Assembly (NCBI RefSeq): GCF_030815085.1
Contig: NZ_JAUSWG010000001.1
Direction: 5' to 3' (one strand)
Source of the DNA: Paraclostridium ghonii
Lineage (GTDB): Bacteria; Bacillota; Clostridia; Peptostreptococcales; Peptostreptococcaceae
Length of the DNA: 64,000 bases
In this document: positions 59,910 through 64,000 of the stretch, one piece after another
How the letters are laid out: every line of letters begins with the position of its first letter
How positions within the stretch are numbered: position 1 is the first letter of the stretch
Notes under the pieces: model-generated
What the model saw: only the letters and a program-made list of their open reading frames with translations
Database searches by the model: none
What the model was told of the DNA's origin: nothing
Translations under genes and position numbers: made by a program

Positions 59910-61172
59910 ATGGAGAATATAAAAAAAATTAATTTAGATGCAAATATAAATTTGACTTTAATACAATCTAAAAAATTTAAAACAAATTTAGTTAGCGTAT
60001 ATATACAAAGGGTGCTAGATAAAAATGAGACTACAAAAAATGCATTAATTCCAAACATGATAACAAATGCAAGTAATAAATATCAAACATTAAAAGAAAT
60101 ATCTAATAAACTAGAAGATTTATATGGAGCTTCTATATTAGCAGATGTAAGTAAAAGAGGTGAAAGACAGGTTCTTAATATAAAATTGGTAACAACTAAT
60201 GAACAATATTTAGATGAACCTGTATTTACAGATTCAATAGAGTTTTTAAATGAAATAATAAACAATCCACTTATAGAAGGTGGAGGGTTTAAAGAAGAAT
60301 ATTTAAAATTAGAAAAACAAAATCTAGCAGAGAGAATAAAGGCAAAAATAAATGATAAAGGTAGATATTCACTGGAAAGATGTTTTGAAGAAATGTGCAA
60401 GGATGAAAAATTTAGTATAAGTGAATATGGATATATAGAAAAAATAGATGAAATAAATGGAAAAGAATTATATAACCATTATAAAAATATTTTAAAAACA
60501 TCGCCTATTGATATTGTTATAGAAGGTGAATTTGATGAAGATAAAGTTATAGACATTATAAAAAATAAGTTTAAATTTGAAAGAGAAAAAGTTATAGAAA
60601 TACCTAGAGAAGGATATAAAAAGAATGTTAACTCTGTAAAAAATATAGTAGACAAAATGGATATAACTCAAGGAAAGTTAGTAATGGGATATAGAACGAA
60701 TACAGATTTTGCAGATGCAAAAAGATATTATCCTTTAGTTGTAGGATGTAATATTTTAGGTGGGGGACCACATTCTAAGATGTTTATAAACATTAGAGAA
60801 AAAGAAAGTTTATGCTATTATATATATTCATCTTTAGAAAAATATAAAGGTATATTATTTATATCATCTGGAATAGAAACTCAAAATTATGAAAAAACAA
60901 CAGATTTAGTAAGACAGCAAATAGAAAGCATTATAAAAGGAGGAATAAGTGATGAAGAACTTGAAAATAGTAAAATATCACTTATAAGTTCAATGAGGTC
61001 ATTGACAGATAGTATAGGTGGGTTATCAGATTTTAAATTCTCTCAAGATATAAGTAAAACAAATTTAAGTATAGATGATATTATAAACTATGTAGAACAA
61101 GTAACTAAAGAAGAAATAGTCAGTGCATTAAAAAATTTACAACTAGATACTATTTATTTCTTAAGAAATTAG
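59910..61172 (+). CDS. yfmF: M16-type peptidase-like protein YfmF (catalytically inactive partner)
   Basis: 420 residues of M16 fold. The zinc motif H-x-x-E-H is missing: the corresponding N-terminal region reads LIPNMITNASNKYQTLKEIS. The later AERIKAKINDKGRYSLERCFEEM, YRTNTDFADAKRYYPLVVGCNILGGGPHSKMFINIREKESLCYYIYSSLEKYKGILFISSGIE are typical landmarks. Such YfmF proteins pair with an active YfmH-type partner, here the next gene 9 bases downstream; annotation links the pair to EF-P aminopentanol modification in Bacillus. Ribosome site AGGAGGA. Confidence 0.88.
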   Translation: MENIKKINLDANINLTLIQSKKFKTNLVSVYIQRVLDKNETTKNALIPNMITNASNKYQTLKEISNKLEDLYGASILADVSKRGERQVLNIKLVTTNEQYLDEPVFTDSIEFLNEIINNPLIEGGGFKEEYLKLEKQNLAERIKAKINDKGRYSLERCFEEMCKDEKFSISEYGYIEKIDEINGKELYNHYKNILKTSPIDIVIEGEFDEDKVIDIIKNKFKFEREKVIEIPREGYKKNVNSVKNIVDKMDITQGKLVMGYRTNTDFADAKRYYPLVVGCNILGGGPHSKMFINIREKESLCYYIYSSLEKYKGILFISSGIETQNYEKTTDLVRQQIESIIKGGISDEELENSKISLISSMRSLTDSIGGLSDFKFSQDISKTNLSIDDIINYVEQVTKEEIVSALKNLQLDTIYFLRN

Positions 61173-61181
61173 GAGGAGTGT

Positions 61182-62468
61182 ATGGAAAAGATATTTAATG
61201 ATACATTAAAAGAAGAGCTTTATTATGAAAAATTAGAAAATGGTCTTGATATATATTTTATGCCTAAAAAAGGGTTTATGAAAAAATTTGCCGTATTAGC
61301 TACTAACTATGGATCTAATGATTTAGAATTTATACCAATAAATGAAAATGAAAGATTTAGAGTAAACGAAGGAATAGCACACTTTTTAGAGCATAAAATG
61401 TTTGAACAACCTGATGGAGGAAATGCTTTTGATAAATTCTCTAAATTAGGAGCTAGTGCAAACGCTTATACAAATTTCACTATGACTGCATATTTATTTT
61501 CGTGTACAGACAACTTTTATGAAAGTTTAGAACATCTTATAGATTATGTACAAACTCCGCATTTTACAGATGAAAATGTAGAAAAAGAAAAAGGCATAAT
61601 AGAACAAGAAATAAAAATGTACGATGATGATCCAGATTGGAATGTATATTTTAATTGTTTAAGAGCTATGTATAAAAATTATCCGGTAAATGTTGATATA
61701 GCAGGAACTGTGGAAAGTATATATAAAATTACAAAAGACGAACTTTATAAATGTTATAATACATTTTATAACCCGGGAAATATGGCTTTATTTGTTGTAG
61801 GTGATGTCGAAGCTGATAAGGTAATGGAAATTGCTAAAAAAAGTAATCATAGTGATATAGAAAAGTTAGAAAATACAATAGAAAGATTTTATCCACAAGA
61901 ACCTAGAGAAATAAATAAAAAAGAAATAGTTGCTAATTTCCCTATATCAATGCCGATGTTTAATATAGGCTTTAAAGATGACAATGTAGGTATTAAAGGA
62001 AAAGAACTACTTCAAAAAGAAGTTGTTACAGAAATACTTTTAGACATGGTATTTAAAAGAGGTAGTGAAATATTTGATGAATTATATATGAGTGGATTAA
62101 TAAATGATAATTTTGGATGTGGATTTACATCTCAAATTGATTATGGATACACTTTAATAGGTGGAGAATCTGAAAATCCTGTAAAAGTAAAAGATGTAAT
62201 ATTAAAGTATATAAACAAGTACCAAAAAGAAGGTTTATGTGAAGAAGATTTCAATAGAGTGAAGAAGAAAAAAATGGGACAGTTTATAAAATATTTTGAC
62301 TCAGTAAACTTTATAGCAAATAACTTTATAGCATATAAATTTAAAGACATTAACCTATTGGATTATATGGAAGTTATAAAAAATATTGAATTTAAAGAAG
62401 TAGAAGAAAGACTGAAAGATCATTTAAAAGAAGAGTATTGTGTAATTTCAATAGTAGAACCTAAATAG
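61182..62468 (+). CDS. yfmH: M16 zinc peptidase YfmH (active partner)
   Basis: 428 residues. The inverted zinc motif is GIAHFLEHKMFE (H-x-x-E-H, near residues 67-71), with the third ligand Glu in EKEKGIIEQEIKMYDDDPDWN near residue 145. KLGASANAYTNFTMTAYLF and YNPGNMALFVVGDV are also family features. AGGAGG ribosome site; cotranscribed with yfmF. It is expected to act with YfmF as a heterodimeric cytoplasmic protease. A terminator follows. Confidence 0.92.
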   Translation: MEKIFNDTLKEELYYEKLENGLDIYFMPKKGFMKKFAVLATNYGSNDLEFIPINENERFRVNEGIAHFLEHKMFEQPDGGNAFDKFSKLGASANAYTNFTMTAYLFSCTDNFYESLEHLIDYVQTPHFTDENVEKEKGIIEQEIKMYDDDPDWNVYFNCLRAMYKNYPVNVDIAGTVESIYKITKDELYKCYNTFYNPGNMALFVVGDVEADKVMEIAKKSNHSDIEKLENTIERFYPQEPREINKKEIVANFPISMPMFNIGFKDDNVGIKGKELLQKEVVTEILLDMVFKRGSEIFDELYMSGLINDNFGCGFTSQIDYGYTLIGGESENPVKVKDVILKYINKYQKEGLCEEDFNRVKKKKMGQFIKYFDSVNFIANNFIAYKFKDINLLDYMEVIKNIEFKEVEERLKDHLKEEYCVISIVEPK

Positions 62469-62471
62469 ATT

Positions 62472-62500
62472 AAAAGTGCTAATTTTAGCACTTTTTTACT
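62472..62500 (+). terminator. Terminator after the M16 pair
   Basis: AAAGTGCTAA (62473-62482) pairs with TTAGCACTTT (62485-62494), followed by Ts. Confidence 0.88.
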
Positions 62501-62523
62501 TGCTATAAATTATATAAAGAAAA

Positions 62524-62552
62524 TTGATGGTTTATGGGTAATATGGTATCAT
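62524..62552 (+). promoter_or_regulatory. Sigma-A promoter of the CpsB-like gene
   Basis: TTGATG (62524-62529), 17 bases and TATCAT (62547-62552), 28 bases upstream of the ATG. Confidence 0.65.
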
Positions 62553-62580
62553 TTAGTTTATAAAAAGGAGGGAAAGCTAA

Positions 62581-63360
62581 ATGATCGATATTCATTGTCA
62601 TATATTGCCACAAGTTGATGATGGTTCAAAAAGCCTAGAAGAATCAATAGAAATGGCAAAAATAGCACAAAGTGAAGGTATTAAGAAAATAATAAACACA
62701 TCTCACTATCATCCGGATTTTAAGTATAAAAGTGGGGGAGAGTTAAAAAAGATAGTTAAAGATTTTAATGAGAAATTAAAAATGGAAAATATAGATATTG
62801 AAGTTTTATTGGGAAATGAACTTTATTTTACAGATGATTTGCTATGTAATTTTGAAGAATTAGAATTCTATAGTTTAAATAATAGCAAATATATACTAGT
62901 GGAATTTTCTCCTAACAATTTTCCGAAAAATTTGGTAGATATAGTTTATGAATTAAAGTTAAAAAATTATGTTCCTATACTAGCTCATGTAGAAAGGTAT
63001 CCTAAAGTACAGGAAAATCCAAATATAATATATGATTGTATAAATGAAGGGGCTTTAATTCAAATAAATGGATCAAGTGTAATTGGAAAAAATGGCAAAG
63101 AGGCAGAAAAGATTAGTAAGATTTTTTTAGAAAATAATATGGTTCACTTTATAGGTACAGATGCACATAGTAGTACAAAAAGAAGACCTTTAATTAAAGA
63201 CGTGTATGAATATATAAGTAAAGAATATGGACAAGAGAAAGCTAAAAAGATATTTAAAGAAAATCAACAATATATTTTAGAAAATAAAGATATAGACCTT
63301 TCAGATCCTATAAAGTACATAGAAAAGCAAGGTTTATTTAAAAGATTATTTAAAAGGTAG
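62581..63360 (+). CDS. CpsB/YwqE-type PHP-domain tyrosine phosphatase
   Basis: 259 residues. Metal-binding motifs of the PHP fold: MIDIHCHILPQVDDGSKSLEESIEMA (first two His and DDG), NTSHYHPDFKY, LLGNELYF, HVERYP and the C-terminal GTDAHSSTKRRP. CpsB/YwqE enzymes dephosphorylate bacterial tyrosine kinases and their substrates that control capsule synthesis. No tyrosine kinase or Wzz-type modulator lies nearby or in the window. AAAGGAGGG ribosome site. lgt starts 10 bases downstream. Confidence 0.9.
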   Translation: MIDIHCHILPQVDDGSKSLEESIEMAKIAQSEGIKKIINTSHYHPDFKYKSGGELKKIVKDFNEKLKMENIDIEVLLGNELYFTDDLLCNFEELEFYSLNNSKYILVEFSPNNFPKNLVDIVYELKLKNYVPILAHVERYPKVQENPNIIYDCINEGALIQINGSSVIGKNGKEAEKISKIFLENNMVHFIGTDAHSSTKRRPLIKDVYEYISKEYGQEKAKKIFKENQQYILENKDIDLSDPIKYIEKQGLFKRLFKR

Positions 63361-63370
63361 GGATTAGCTT

Positions 63371-64000
63371 ATGGATAGAGTTGCATTTACTATATTTGGA
63401 ATAGATGTGATGTGGTATGGAATACTTATGGCAACAGGTATGATTTTAGGAACACTAATAGCTTTAAAAGAAGCGAAAAGAGTTGGAATTAAAGAAGACG
63501 ATATATTAGATTTAGCAATAATTACTATTCCTATTGGATTAATAAGTGCAAGATTGTACTATGTAATATTTAACTGGGAATATTATTCTAATAACCCATC
63601 TCAAATATTTAACTTTAGAGGTGGAGGAATGGCAATACATGGAGCATTAATAGGTGGAATATTAGCTGGATATATATTTTCCAGATATAAAAAGATTGAG
63701 TTTTTTAAATTAGCAGATACTGTAATAATTGGAATGCCTTTAGCTCAAGCAATAGGAAGATGGGGTAACTTTATAAATAAAGAAGCTCATGGTGGGCCAA
63801 CTGACTTACCTTGGGGAATAATGGTAGATGGAGTAAAGGTTCATCCTACTTTTTTATATGAGTCTATATGGAATTTAGGAGTATTTATATTCTTATGGAT
63901 GTTTAGAAAAAAGAAATCTTATGAGGGTCAAATTATAGTTTTATATGTTATACTATACTCTTTAGGAAGATTTTTTATAGAAGGACTTAGAACTGATAGT
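63371..64000 (+). CDS. lgt: Prolipoprotein diacylglyceryl transferase (partial, runs off the window)
   Basis: Attaches diacylglycerol to the lipobox cysteine of prolipoproteins. The first 210 residues are present and open to the window edge. Visible: IDVMWYGILMATGMILG, GGGMAIHGALIGGI with the essential His, the signature IGRWGNFINKEAHGGPTD, HPTFLYESIWN and LGRFFIEGLRTDS at the edge. Several membrane helices. Translation probably coupled to the phosphatase gene 10 bases upstream. Confidence 0.95.
   Translation, partial: MDRVAFTIFGIDVMWYGILMATGMILGTLIALKEAKRVGIKEDDILDLAIITIPIGLISARLYYVIFNWEYYSNNPSQIFNFRGGGMAIHGALIGGILAGYIFSRYKKIEFFKLADTVIIGMPLAQAIGRWGNFINKEAHGGPTDLPWGIMVDGVKVHPTFLYESIWNLGVFIFLWMFRKKKSYEGQIIVLYVILYSLGRFFIEGLRTDS

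Overview
The window looks like a chromosomal segment of a low-G+C, endospore-forming member of the Peptostreptococcaceae, close to Clostridioides, Paraclostridium or Paeniclostridium. The grounds are A+T-rich codons, strong AGGAGG ribosome binding sites, an alpha/beta small acid-soluble spore protein behind a sigma-G-type promoter, surface proteins with cell-wall-binding repeat 2 (CWB2) modules, a meso-DAP MurE, and the order lcp pair / cis-prenyltransferase / amidase / CamA-like methylase / patatin / ptsH / ptsI, which I recall from C. difficile. No phage, insertion sequence, CRISPR array or tRNA gene was seen.

Layout. 1-600: end of an rRNA operon (23S 3' end, 5S) and a duplicated terminator hairpin. 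737-4911: sugar-nucleotide supply (galU, galE, pgcA) around the RNase P RNA gene. 5262-17853: a surface-polysaccharide locus with an initiating sugar-phosphate transferase, two GT4 and three GT2 glycosyltransferases, a Wzy/ligase-type membrane protein, UDP-glucose dehydrogenase, a secreted CWB2/SH3/amidase protein and a PIG-L deacetylase. 17949-25354: envelope genes: a GHL10-CWB2 protein, two tandem LCP ligases, a DUF3298/Amidase_6 pair, an aberrant second undecaprenyl-diphosphate synthase homologue, and a CwlD-like amidase whose catalytic Glu codon reads Lys. 25487-27618: an orphan adenine methyltransferase matching CamA, and a small unknown protein.

27818-38836: patatin, general PTS (HPr, EI), a T-box-controlled asnA, hpt, a ROK sugar kinase and a complete mannose-family PTS (B-C-D-A). 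38908-45166: PAP2 phosphatase, a flavoprotein, the spore protein gene and a 55-codon gene, two unknown proteins, an RsbU-like PP2C phosphatase and an iron-sulfur flavoprotein. 45211-48651: overlapping aroC-aroB-aroA. 48735-56218: pduL, an HxlR regulator, deoC, pyruvate:ferredoxin oxidoreductase and murE. 56585-64000: a GNAT enzyme, a decayed ABC ATPase, ychF, a membrane chelatase-like protein, the YfmF/YfmH M16 pair, a CpsB-type phosphatase and the start of lgt.

How it fits together: PgcA, GalU, GalE and Ugd make UDP-sugars. The 5-18 kb locus assembles a lipid-linked polymer that the LCP proteins probably attach to peptidoglycan, and CWB2 proteins probably bind that polymer. No flippase for it lies in the window. 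PTS, PFOR and PduL connect sugar uptake to acetyl-CoA and acetyl-phosphate. Most transcription units end in clear stem-loop terminators, and many start at recognisable sigma-A promoters.
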